DNA of 64,000 bases from Mycteria americana (Eukaryota; Chordata; Aves; Ciconiiformes; Ciconiidae). The stretch spans positions 10,260,161 through 10,324,160 of the forward strand of contig NC_134366.1 of NCBI RefSeq assembly GCF_035582795.1. The letters are read 5' to 3'. Positions 51,603 to 63,260 of the stretch are shown here, in pieces. The notes below the pieces were generated by a model that had not been told where the DNA came from, did not search any database, and was given only the letters and a program-made list of their open reading frames with translations. The position numbers and the translations under genes are program-made. The first letter of the stretch is position 1; each line of letters starts with the position of its first letter.

Positions 51603-54600
51603 TCTTACTGGCTGTCATTATTTCTCACGCTTACTTGGTTGTATCCTGTTGGAGGAGAGCTTTGGAGGCAAAGACCCTCTCTTGCACTGTTATGCATGTA
51701 TGTATGATGGGGAGGTTGGTACCCTAGAGGTGATCTTGCAGACTCTTGCAACAAAACTGGTACAAAACTGGTACCACTGTTCTGCTTGTGTGGTAACAGT
51801 GGCAGGGGAGAGGAAATACTGCTCTCAGCCTTAATACAGAGACAACTTGCTGGTTGTTATGCTGCCTTTGTAATCAATACAAAGTCTTTCCCCATAACAG
51901 AGGAAAGGGATATGGAGGTAACTGAAGAAAGCTAATGTTACACTTGAAAGTGCTCAAGCACTTAAGTTTGGAAAAAGTGAATCCTTCGGTGGGTTGTGAC
52001 TGTCCTCAAGACTCTGACTGTGGGCTCAAGATACCATGCTTAGCTACAAACAAGGTCTCAGTAAAGGGAAGTTGAAGGCGGCTTCTAATGATGCCAAAAG
52101 CTGCAGCTGAGCATCATTTGTTAATGTTTCTCTCACTGAACTTCAGCTGTCTACAGTAGCTGTCTCCCAAGCTACCCACAATGGGCTAGCTTTTAGGGCC
52201 TCTATCTTAGATAGCTATTTTAGGGGAAAACCAGACTGATAAACTGCCCACATTTCATCAGCTGATTATAAGCCATGGGAAAGTCTCCATGTAACATAGT
52301 TTCCATATATAGCCCACAGCATTAGGAAATTACTCTCCTATGGAACACTTCAGGATTTTGCAGGGAACAAAATGGGCACTACTTTTTCACCACCTATTAA
52401 GAATAAATTTATAAAGTCTTCTCATATGGATTAGCCAGGTTTAAATGAATTCAGTACCAATTATGAGTAAAGGAGATAGATACACTTTTTTTTCTTAGTG
52501 GCTTTCAAGTGGGAATTGTAGATGAGTTTTCCTGCCGTTCACTCTTATACTTTTAAGTGTTGGTTAATGAAAACACTAAAGAAAATTTTCACAAGGAGCT
52601 ATCCATTTCCAGATGCTAAAAAGCTTTTCTAAACTTGTGCTGTGCTTTTAAAATGTCACTCCCTAAACATTAGCATAATCAAAGGGCATCACAACTGGAA
52701 AAAAAAAATCACATTTTTAATATCCCTGCTTCCTCTGGAAGGATCACAAAGGTTAAATGTCAAGATTCATACTCTTAAATAAATATCACAAAATAAAAAA
52801 CAAGGTCTGAAGTATTAGTACTAGGAAGGACCCATATTACTTGTTTCAGGGTGCTACGGTAGCCCTTATTACACCTATCATTAAAATTTTTAATAATCTA
52901 GATCAAAGGAGATAAGAAAGGTCACTGAAACCAAAGTAGACTACTTTTTAGCACTACTATGCACAGAAAGCAGGGTGTTGCTTCAGCATGTTAGGTAGTG
53001 AATTTCTTTGATCCTACCTATAAATGTCACTTCTGTATGTCATTTAGTTGTGGTATAGTCTTTTATTGGTGCAGTTAAATCTTTTCAAATGCATTACATT
53101 ATCTCCAGCTTTGCTAAAAATCTTGCCATTGTTAGGAAGCGAGGTAAGTCATTGTGAAATGATGTAGTGGACTTCAGTTTCTTCCTCCCCCCTCCACATG
53201 ATTTCTCCCAACGATTTTAATTTAAATCTCACCAAACAGTATAATGGTCCTGGAATTTGTTTAGTCGTTTGACTTCCTTTATCACATGGAGATGGTAAAC
53301 ATTCTGTTGCTAACTTGAAGTGGCTCCAAGCAGCAAAACTAGGAGGATATTAAACCAGTAAAAGCTTATCAACTGATTCATTGATATGCTGTAAATTCCA
53401 ACCTTTTCATTTTACTTTTGAGGGTTGCCATAAGTCAACACATTAGTAAGCAATTTGCTGACACTGGATCACTTAAAAAGGCTTCCCTGTGGACAAAGTT
53501 CACCTCGGTGCTTTGTTTCAGCGTTTTATTTTATCATGGTCTTGTGCTGCTGTACAGATGACTGATGTAGTTTTGCATACTGATAGTATTTCAAATACTC
53601 GGTTTTTGCCGTTCGATTCAAGTTTTAAGAAGTCACAGACATAAAATGTAGAGGTATGGTGTTTTCAGAAATAAACTCAATCAGTTTCAGTTCTGGGGAA
53701 AAAAGGTTATTCAGTATTATGCATTAAAACACAGCAGGATTTAGTATTTAAATCCTAGAACACGTTAACAGTAACAAATTATACAAAATGCTTATTTCCT
53801 TTCACATTGATAGTTCACACCAATTTGCCGGTTAGCAAAAATTTGGGATTAAATTTCAGCGACACTTTTTTTTCTTCCCAACCTTAGACTTTATTTGCTG
53901 ATTGATGGATATGGGTTGGGTCAGGTCATACTGCAGAAAATACAGGAGTAGCTCAAAGCAGATAGTATCTTAGCAGCAGGGGAATTTAATAGATCACTGT
54001 CTCAGGAAGGAGAAGAGTTTTCCTCTATTTTTAGAGTTTCTGCTCAAGGAGGCTCGTGAGAGGACTTTCAGGATCGCTTAGTGAAATGGGGAAGGGAAAC
54101 ACAAGTGCAAGCTCAGGGAAAAATGGAGGGCTTCTCCCTGCTGAAGGAAAAAGGAACAGGCAGCCCGGGCCCAGACAGAAAGAGGGCACTGCTTGCTTAA
54201 TGCAACCCCAGCCCCGCTCTGCCTGCCGCTTTCAGCTCTCCTTGTGGGTTAGTTTTCCTCAGCACCCGTCTAGTCACAGTATAGTTCACAAAGACAGGCC
54301 AGGTCCTGGAACTGGCCACATACTGTCTGTGTTGCTCTCGCGTGCACAGAAATAGACGCTGAATAAGGGCAGAGTCAAAACGCGGTTCCTTTTCCTCCAA
54401 TTTTGGGTCCCGAGAGGCTATTAGAAAGCATCGTCATGGCTGCTCTAGCTTTCTTTTACATCCCCCTAGCTTGCTTATGAAAATAGTTCAGGTCTGTTCA
54501 AGTTTGATACCAATATAAATGAAGACCAAGCATAAATCAGGACCAAAACTGTTTTCAACTGGATCAACCTTTACTTGATGTTGAACAGAAACCATGAATG

Positions 54601-55295
54601 ATGTAAGGTTGTAGGTGTAATCTTACCCTGTTCTTCCTCAAGTCAGATTTTAAAATGAAATCAGTAAGAGCAGTTAAAATTGCAATGTGGAGTAGGTTCC
54701 GTTCTAGAACCTAGGTAACAACAGTTCAGATAAAACTTACTAGGACTGTTGTTGCTTAATTAAATACATAATCACATTAAAATATTAAAGACAACCTGAT
54801 TAGAGTGTAGTGCGTTAGTATTTCATGTCTCATTGAGGAAGCCCGCAGTGTCATCGTTTGGGATTGTTTAGCAACCACGAAGTGTAAATATTGAAGGAGG
54901 CCTGTGGTGGGATTCTTGTTTGTTTGGGTTTTGTTTTACACGTACCACTGAAGGTCCGCATGCATGTTTGCGTAGGATAGAATCAGATTTTTTTTCTTTC
55001 TTGTCAGTGAACAGTCATGAGGGGAGCACAAGATTACCCATCTGCTCTTTGCTAGATACAGAATTCTCCCCCAGAGTACAGAAGGGGCTGCTGCTTTTCC
55101 TATCGCATTGTGATTTAAATATGTACACTATACAAGGGGTCTCGGGGGGATGTTTTTTAATTCTTTTTTTCTTTTAAGTGAGGTTGATACATCAGCATTA
55201 ACTAACAAGGTAACTAAATCTGATTTGTGCTGACAAATGGATACATCTTTTCAATATCTACAATACTATATCTACTAATCTATAAATACTACAAG

Positions 55296-55720
55296 AGGGA
55301 CACTGAGGTGCTAGAGTGTGTCCAGAGAAGGGCAACGAAGCTGGTGAAGGGTCTGGAGCACAAGGCTGATGGGGACCTGGGGTTGTTTAGCCTGGAGAAA
55401 AGGAGGCTGAGGGGAGACCTTATTGCTCTGGGGTGGGGTCGGTCTCTTCTCCCAGGTACCAAGTGATAGGACAAGAAGAAACAGCCTCAAGTTGCACCAG
55501 GGGAGGTTTAGACTGGATATTAGGAAATTTTTCTTCACTGAAAGGGTTATCAAGCCTTGGAACAGGCTGCCCAGGGAAGTGATTGAGTCGCCATCCCTGG
55601 AGGTATTTAAAGGACGTTTGGCTGAGGTGCTTAGGGACGTGGTGTAGTGGTGGTCGTGGTAGTGTTAGGTTTACGGTTGGACTCGATGATCTTAAAGGTC
55701 ACGATTCTGTGATTCTGTAA
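55296..55720 (+). mobile_element. CR1 LINE, short 3' copy in an RNF32 intron
   Basis: A 5'-truncated CR1 of about 425 bp in the same orientation as RNF32. It begins in the end of ORF2: [16 protein letters not shown] (about 55315-55362), [16 protein letters not shown], and [19 protein letters not shown]. It ends with the 3' UTR and CACGATTCTGTGATTCTGTAA (up to 55720). The reading is nearly in frame except around 55430-55470, so it is relatively young, and it differs in sequence from the copy at 9.7-11.0 kb, implying a different subfamily. Confidence 0.92.
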
Positions 55721-56842
55721 TATACTGTTGCATTAGGATCATTTGGAAATACACTGTCATAATAGGTCTCAGCAGCGAATCAGACCATAAAAGAAAAAGA
55801 ATACACAGGACCAAATCTAACATCAAGAAGCAAACAACTTGCCTTACGTGATGGTTTTCACCATTTCCCTTGCCTGGACACTTCTAATGTTTGTCTCTAA
55901 ACTCTTTATTGAGAAACATTATGGGTTTCACTGGAAGACACTTTCATACTTGCATGTTATATGGACATAATTTAAAAAAAAAAAATTAACTGATGAGTTT
56001 TTTCATAGTTTTAGAAGGAAATTTAGGAAATTCAAAGTCTAAATGGAATCTTAGAATGTTAAGTGAGTTTTTCAGATAGATTTTTGTGGGGTTTTTGTGG
56101 GAAATGGCTCCTGATTCCTTTGGGCCTAGAAAAGTTCAGTTTGAATATTCTGCTACATGCGTTAGCCATTGTAAGGGAGCACATGTCCTGGTAGAGAAAA
56201 GCTACCAAAAAAAAAAAAAGAGTGCCATGAAACAACAGGAAGGTGCTCAGGTACCAACAGGCTGTCTGACCTTGACAACAACCCTTCTGCCACCTCACCT
56301 CCCGCTTCCCATCCATCCTCCCAGAGAAGATGGCTCCCTGTTTTCCTATCACGTTTTCACTCACAGGAAATGCATGGAGAGAAAGGCTCACATTGCACTG
56401 CCATGGTACAGGTGTTGAAATGTTCCTTAGAACTGCTGAAAGCATTTGCCATCGGAGTCACAAAAGGCAAGTCTAAGACTTGTGTGACTCCCCGCAGAAC
56501 CTTCAGCTGCTGTGGTAGCAGCGAGAGAAAGTGGCCACAGTGAGCTGGCCTTGCACTCAAGGAGATGATTATGCTTAAGAAAAGCATTCATTGCTTTTAG
56601 ATACTTATTTTGCTGAGCACTGATAGGAGCATGTTCAGATATGATGACCAGATCGCTTAGGCCTATGCGCAATATGCAGGAACATATGTAAGGTCATGAA
56701 AGTCCATATCAAGGACAACACCTAAGATGCCTCTTCCCTCACTGGTTATCATGCCTTTAACTAACCCTACACATGCACTGGCTTCCCATCAAATAACCAC
56801 TGCTCAGCCAAGTTCTATACTCCCTTTCTCTAACGCAGCTGT

Positions 56843-56874
56843 ACCCTCTGTGCTGCACCCTCTGTGCTGCACCC
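56843..56874. repeat. 14-bp tandem repeat, 2.3 copies
   Basis: ACCCTCTGTGCTGC at 56843-56856 and again at 56857-56870, then ACCC. Confidence 0.85.
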
Positions 56875-57142
56875 CTATGGGTTACAAATAGTACAGCTAT
56901 CTTGGGAAAGTTCAGTGATGAAAATCCTGTGTTTTCTCTGCAGGATAACAGTCCATCAGTGGAGTCTGGGGACCTGATGCTGTTAACCTCTAAATCAGCA
57001 CTGGACACCAGCTGCAAACTGGAACAAGATTCCACAGATCATGCAACTAATCAGGCCCACTTGTCCAACCGCTCACAATTCATCCATGTATGAACTACCT
57101 GTAAGTAACTCCAAAGCTAACAGCAGTCAATTTTCTTTTCAG

Positions 57143-57308
57143 GTTCAACAGATCAGCAATCGACTGTTGAGTTCTTACATCATCAACCTAGATGAATTTT
57201 TTTTCTGAGATAGATTCTTCTATAGCTGCAAGTCGAGATGTGTTTCAGCAGCTGGAAGGAAAAGAAATATTAATAAGTGAAACTGACTGGGAGAAGGTCC
57301 AGATGCAG
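57143..57308 (+). pseudogene. RNF32 exon between IQ motif and second RING, frameshifted
   Basis: Read from 57143 it gives VQQISNRLLSSYIINLDEFF and then TGA. One base later in phase, it continues SEIDSSIAASRDVFQQLEGK EILISETDWEKVQMQ to the donor CAG|GTTGGT. The exon is 166 bases. Removing one T from the T8 run (57197-57204) gives 165 bases, exactly 55 codons, phase 0 at both ends as in the family. The lesion is therefore a single T insertion in a homopolymer. Acceptor TTTTCTTTTCAG is good. Confidence 0.93.
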
Positions 57309-57374
57309 GTTGGTTGGGTGGGGTTTTTGTCGTTGTTGTTTTGTTTGTTTGGGGTTTTTTTAAGTGTTTTGCAT

Positions 57375-57400
57375 TTATATTTGCATTTATGCAAATATAA
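57375..57400. promoter_or_regulatory. Inverted pair of POU octamer sites
   Basis: A 10-bp perfect inverted repeat (57375-57384 and 57391-57400, 6-base loop) contains ATTTGCAT (57379-57386) and ATGCAAAT (57389-57396), the octamer and its reverse complement, in the last RNF32 intron. It may be chance in AT-rich intron sequence. Confidence 0.4.
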
Positions 57401-57730
57401 TAAATATAATAAATGCATATATATATTTGCTCTTTTGAGGCATGGCAGTCTTTCCAGCACAATTGAGTGTTTTCTGTTTTCTTAAATTTTGGTCCATCTG
57501 TTCCAAATCAGGAATATTAAAAGGTTTTTACAGTTCAGAGGTTTACCTCAGCAGCATCTCTCTTCTACTCAAAGAGCCCGAAGAGACTGTAGACAAAATG
57601 TAGAATCAAAGTGTTAATAGTTTCTCAAAATATATTACAGTCATAACATTTGAATATTTGCATTAGCATATTGCTGATTTATTTACCTCCCGTTGTTTCA
57701 CTACAGGTTGGTTGGTTTGTTTTTACTCAG

Positions 57731-57969
<239 letters not shown>

Positions 57970-58576
57970 TACATACAGCTCATAATGAACTACCTCGTAG
58001 ATCGTAGCTGATAACACATGTACTTCTAACTTCGGAGCCTTTTCAGAGCCAGATCTTCCAAGAACAAATGATTTTGTATGGACAATGGTACTCGCCTTGT
58101 ATTTAGAGAAATGAAAGTTAGAAGGGTGCTGTTGCTTGCCTTTTATACTCAGTTTCACCTTTGGTCTTCCAGCATTTTTGTTCTTCCTCTGTCACTCCCA
58201 CCTTCCTCCATTTTCATTTCCCTTTCCCAAAGATGAGCCACAGTTGTTTCGGGCATTGTGTTCATTCAGCAATAACCTGCTACTGTCCCTCACCTGGTTT
58301 TTTTTTCTTTACACCTCATTTGTTGCAGCACAGGTTCCCACTCACAAGGACTGCCACTACTGCAACTGGTGGTTGTAGCAAGAAACACTTTTTTTCCCTT
58401 TTCCTTCAGCCATGTTTACTAACTAGAGCCCTGGCTGCTGCTTCTGCTTGAACGCCTCTGACCAACTCCAGAGAGCTGCAGGTAGATAAAAGTGGAGAAA
58501 ATCCTCAAAGATGCAGGATCATTTCAGAACTTCAGAGAACTTGGAACCAGAGTAAGTACTGACCACTTTCAAGAGA

Positions 58577-58582
58577 AATAAA
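58577..58582 (+). terminator. Poly(A) signal, possible RNF32 3' end
   Basis: First AATAAA on the + strand about 600 bases after the terminal stop. Position is plausible for the RNF32 3' end. No experimental support. Confidence 0.35.
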
Positions 58583-58979
58583 AACATGATTATGACTTTT
58601 CAGCTATGCATTGCTGAAACTAAGTCAGGTCACCACAGATTATGTGCTCATACTTTCCTTATAAATTAAGACAAGAGTCAGACACTAAACCAAAATGAAA
58701 TAGCAACATATCAAGATAACAAGAAAATTCATTTTGCATAAAAAGGCAATACCTGATCAACTAGACAAATGATAGAGAGCTTCCAAATAATGCTGACAAG
58801 ATCAAATTGTGTCACACATCAGGTGAGGTGGTCCCCACGATACCAGGTGTATGGGTTTACAGTCTTAAGCTGGAAGTGGGAAAGGCTGTATTAGAGAATC
58901 ATTAGATAAAAAGTGTTTTACAGATCGGTTGCTGATCAACTCTGCTTTTGGGCAGCCAGAAAGCTGTCTACAGGGCTTT

Positions 58980-59940
58980 TGGAGTTGGTTGTCTCCCAGA
59001 TCTTGTGGAGAATGTGTGACACTCCAAAGGACTAGGAATTGATAAACCTATCTTGAAACCGGGGAGGAGGGAAGAAATCCTGGGGAAATGCAGGCATTCG
59101 TTTCACTTCGTTTCCCAGAAAAACACTGGTACAAACTACTTAAAAAGGACTAGTATTTGACATGGGATATGCCAAGAAGAGAATCGCATCAGGCCAATTC
59201 AGTTCATTTCTGTAACAGGATAGAGTCCTGCAGATGAAGCAGAAAACGTAGTGTCACAAAAAATTAAAGTGCAAAATATACACTTATGTAGGAATAACCC
59301 CCTGTATGAGATGACTTGCATCTTATAGATAGCAATATAGAGACTTTCTGTAGAAAGACATCTAGAAATATATTTGAGAACACAAGTTCAGTATGAATGA
59401 ATGATGTTGAAAAAAACAAAACAAAACACCAAAACAAAAATAACCCCAAACAAAAAACGTACTGAAGACATGATGTAACGTAAGGGCTCAAGCTTGGAGG
59501 TTTCTGTGTCCAGCTCTGAGCTCTGCATTTCCAGAAACACACGAGGGTCCCCACAGGCAGCAAAAAGGATGGCGAGAGGCCTACATAAAACAGTCGAGGG
59601 AATTAGGAGGCACTTCTTACACAGAAGATAAAGGGAAATGTAACCTTTCAGGTGTGGAAAAAGCTGGTGCAAGCAGAAAGACTTGTCTTACTATGGACGT
59701 CTGAGAACCAAAGTAAAGTTTAAAGCGTGGCAAGGGCCGTTCACATTTGACATTTAGGAAACCTTGGACAATTAAACACTGGAATATACTGCCTAGAGAG
59801 AGCACAGAAGTCACGTCGCAGACAGTCCCTGCCAGGCTGGTTAAATACCAGGAATAACGTAGGTATGTTTGATCCTGTGCAGCTGAACGGATCAGACGTC
59901 TCCAGGTCCCTTCCAGCCACATGATTCTTGAACTTTAGAA
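58980..59940 (+). mobile_element. Ancient CR1 LINE with internal deletion
   Basis: The left part (about 58980-59230) follows the degraded CR1 ORF2 segment leading to 'catgccaa..acc..ttcatttctttgacagg', here GCATCAGGCCAATTCAGTTC and TTCTGTAACAGGA. The right part (about 59505-59935) follows the C-terminal ORF2 and 3' UTR, from GTCCAGCTCTGAGCTCTGC to CAGGTCCCTTCCAGCCACAT then GATTCTTGAA. The region between the two is missing or unrecognisable. Very diverged. It fills most of the gap between RNF32 and the inferred LMBR1 3' end. Confidence 0.65.
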
Positions 59941-60405
59941 ACGGCCTAAAATCTTCCATGAAATGGAAAGTCTGAAGCTGTTTACGTTTCAAATAGCTTA
60001 GGAAATATGGTGGTCAGGGTTTTAAATATATAAAAATTGCCCTTCAGTCAAACTATTAAGCTATTGAAAATGACTGATACATTACATAATCAGCATACTC
60101 TTCTACAAACAAACCCCACTTCCCTAAAGTAGAGGGTTCAAATGAATTGTGCACCTGTCTTAAACACAGGGCTGTAATGCCTCTGAATGTACAGGAAGCT
60201 CCCTCACATACCTCACATCACATATTGTAAAAACCTGACCATTTGAGAATCTCAAAAGCATGTTAAATTATGGGGAGGAAGGAAGAAGAGAGAGGAATGC
60301 AACTATTCACACTAACAGGATAATTTAGAATGCCACAGATCTTTTTTTTCATTGCTCAAAATAAAATTAAAAAAGGCAAAACTCCACTATGAATCACACT
60401 TCAAC

Positions 60406-60411
60406 TTTATT
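60406..60411 (-). terminator. Minus-strand poly(A) signal AATAAA
   Basis: The top strand reads CTTTATTG. On the minus strand this is AATAAA, about 15-20 bases before a plausible cleavage point near 60388. It lies 1.8 kb from the RNF32 poly(A) signal, giving convergent gene ends. Confidence 0.5.
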
Positions 60412-61669
60412 GAAAACACAGTAAAAAAAAAATATTCCTACAAAACATTCAGTGTATCATTTCAAACAAAGGAAAAAAAAACACATTACCACTGTATTTT
60501 CATTTAGTTTTATAACACAGCAAAGTATCCACAACTGAGAATATTATAAAACATACTTCTGGATGACCTAAAATAAACCAGGAGGGGTTTGGTGGGGAGA
60601 AGGTATGTACACAGAAAATTGTTCTGATTAAGTAACACTAAAAGCATAATTTTTCAGCTATATTTTACCTTGGTCCAAGACACATCCATGTGAAACAAAC
60701 ATCAGTTGCTCAAGACTGCGGAGTTTACAAAGCCTTAAGCACAAGTCAGACCAAGAGGGAACCACAGATCCCATCCAACATCTCTCAGCCTCACACACAG
60801 TTAAGATTGTGCGTAATTTTTTTTTTTTGTAAACTGAAATCTTAACCAGTAACACTGCAGTGAAAGACCTGGAAGTGCATGACAGAAGATACCTGCTGCC
60901 ATCGTTACAGCGCCCGCAGCAGCAACACCCATAGAAACACTAGTTCAGAACTGCGTTTTTACGGTCGCGTCACCCAAGTCCACGTGAAGCTGATCCCGTG
61001 TGACGAGACAGCCAGCAGCACTCAGAGAACATTCTGTCTCCTCGGTGGGAATTTGGGACACAAAGCTTCGTGAAGACAAGAGCAACGCGCGTTTTCTATT
61101 TAGGTAACGCAGGACTGGGTTCCTAACCCCACAAGAAAGTAAAGGAAATCCAGCCATATTTTTTGTGTACAAGTATGTGTTTCATACACTTTAAGATTTC
61201 AAATCCATGACCCAAATGTATCTTCATTTTCTATCCATTTGGTTTTGAAGCAATAGAAGTCAGGCCAAATAAGACAAAAATACTTTGAAACCTACCTTTA
61301 AAAAAAATGGAAAGTGGCTCAACTTTGTTTTGTAATATAAAGCCAGGGAGGAGAAAGTTACTCGCACAGATTTTGTGAATTTAAGTATTTTGGCCCAGAC
61401 TGGGAAAAAAATTATGGTTAGGGGGAAAACAGTTAATCTTCTCCTTAAGCAGTTAAACACATCCATCGTATTCACAATAGCGATACCACCATCATGCCGC
61501 TTCTCTGAATGATCATTTTACAAGGAGAGAGACGGTCCAAAACATGCTCATACCGTGAAATACATAAGGTACAGAGAACACATGAAGAGTCTTACCTTGG
61601 CACCACGCAAAGTGTGACTGATCAAAACATGAGAGTTACGTGCTGCCGACACACCAGAACGATGCATCT

Positions 61670-61870
61670 CGACCTCCCATCGAGTAAGGCAGCAAGGCAC
61701 ATCAAGAGCCGTAGTCTTACTCTACAAATTACAAGGACGGTAACCGAAGAGCGGTTCCGCAGTACGTCAGCTACTCCGGGGTCACTGCCATCGGCGTGGC
61801 CTCACATCGGCTGTACAAGCACGCTACTCTCTCACGAGAAGTGGGCCGGTTGCCTCACACTACCGAACAT
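61670..61870. other. CpG-containing patch
   Basis: About 15 CG dinucleotides in 200 bases (for example around 61741-61800), clearly above the surrounding AT-rich DNA but too small for a standard island. Within the inferred LMBR1 3' UTR. Confidence 0.5.
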
Positions 61871-63240
61871 TAAAAGCGCATATATATGCAATGACTAAGC
61901 CATTTTCATCTCGCTCCTAATTCAAACTTACATGAGCTCTTGGTAATTTGTTAGAGGACCCACTCTAATGACAGGATTGTTTTAATGGAATCTAGTAGTA
62001 AAAAAAAAAAACAATCAAGCACAAATGAATGAATAAATACTGACATTTTCACAATGGAAGAACATTTCTAACTAGGCAATGTCTCTGTACAGACTATGTG
62101 GGAAAAGAAATACATTCAAATCAAAGCAAGTGCCCCGATACTTCACTAGCTGGTATCTGTGGAAGCACTGAATACATAAGGAATGCAAAATAAAGCACTG
62201 TTCATGACAGGAGCTTCATCCAGTGATGCCGACTATAAAAATTCATGTAATGGGGGGGAGCAACAGCAACACTTGAGGTTAACACACAACAGTCGTTTAG
62301 AGGCAATTTAGAAGCAGTATCCCGAAGTGCTCGTGTAGGTACAAATGAATAGTCAGATACCTGAAGCCTTTAAGAATTGGGATTTCCTAATTTCTATGTT
62401 TATGTGAGGCCTTCACACAGATACAGCTTTTAAATAGCTTGGAATTAGATATGTCAGGACGATCAACACTTACAGGATATTTCTGACACTATCCCTTTGA
62501 CTGTTTGGAGTCACCTTCTATATTTGTTAAAACATTTAATGCTAAGTATATATTAAAAAAAAATCTATGAGCAATAAATGAAACTGAAAAAGTTACTTAG
62601 AAAAATATGGTAATTCATACAGAACTAGCGAGCAGCCTCAGGTTTTCTGTTGCCAAGACAGAGCTATCTTCAAAAGTTCACAGGCTTCTATAAATTTAAA
62701 GTCAAGGATACTGTTGCACTGTGAATCACAAAACAGATTTTAAGAATTTATGAAGTTCTAATCAGTGCTAGTGGATTACTGGCATATTTAAAGAACATAC
62801 AATCAACTTTCAAGTACTAACATGTGTTTCTTCTTTCTCTTTGAAAGAAGAGTGTGAGGTGCTTCAATTGTGAAACGTTTCAAAAAAAGCCTTCCCATTT
62901 ATGTTTCCTGCTGGTAAATATTCTTACAGATCAGACATCAGATCTATGTAGATTCTTCTTGTTCTGTTCACATTTCATCCACATCAAGAAGAGGACCTGC
63001 TATTAATATCAATGCCATCAAATAAGATAGTGAATGACTTGAAAAGATGAAAAAGGAAAGCAAGCCAAGATGTTAGATGTCTCCAAGAATTAAGGCCAGA
63101 TTTAGCAAAAAGTTTCATCAGCCCCTGAATTTCATTAATTTAAGGATTTTAAATCTCTTTTTAGTCATACAGAATTTTGAAGATCTACTAGAAAAAGAAT
63201 GGAAAACAGACTGTCTGCACAGGTGAGCTCCATGTCATTT

Positions 63241-63260
63241 CCCCCCCCACACCCCTCCCC
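63241..63260 (-). other. C-run; G-quadruplex potential on the minus strand
   Basis: C8, then ACA, C4, T, C4. On the minus strand (the inferred LMBR1 mRNA sense) this is G4-T-less runs with short loops, which can form an RNA G-quadruplex. Confidence 0.5.

Larger units (their letters stand above)
50644..57142 (+). other. RNF32 intron, 6.5 kb
   Basis: Largest intron. It contains a T20 run (51508-51527), an imperfect tandem at about 51546-51602, a CR1 insertion (55296-55720) and a 14-bp tandem at 56843-56874. No additional family exon is expected between FFEKK and the next exon, and none was seen. Confidence 0.7.

Noticed and set aside
61509..61898. 129-codon open frame (+) near the right end
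   Set aside because: No domain, Arg/Thr/Ser-rich, lies in the CpG-rich patch within the inferred LMBR1 3' UTR.
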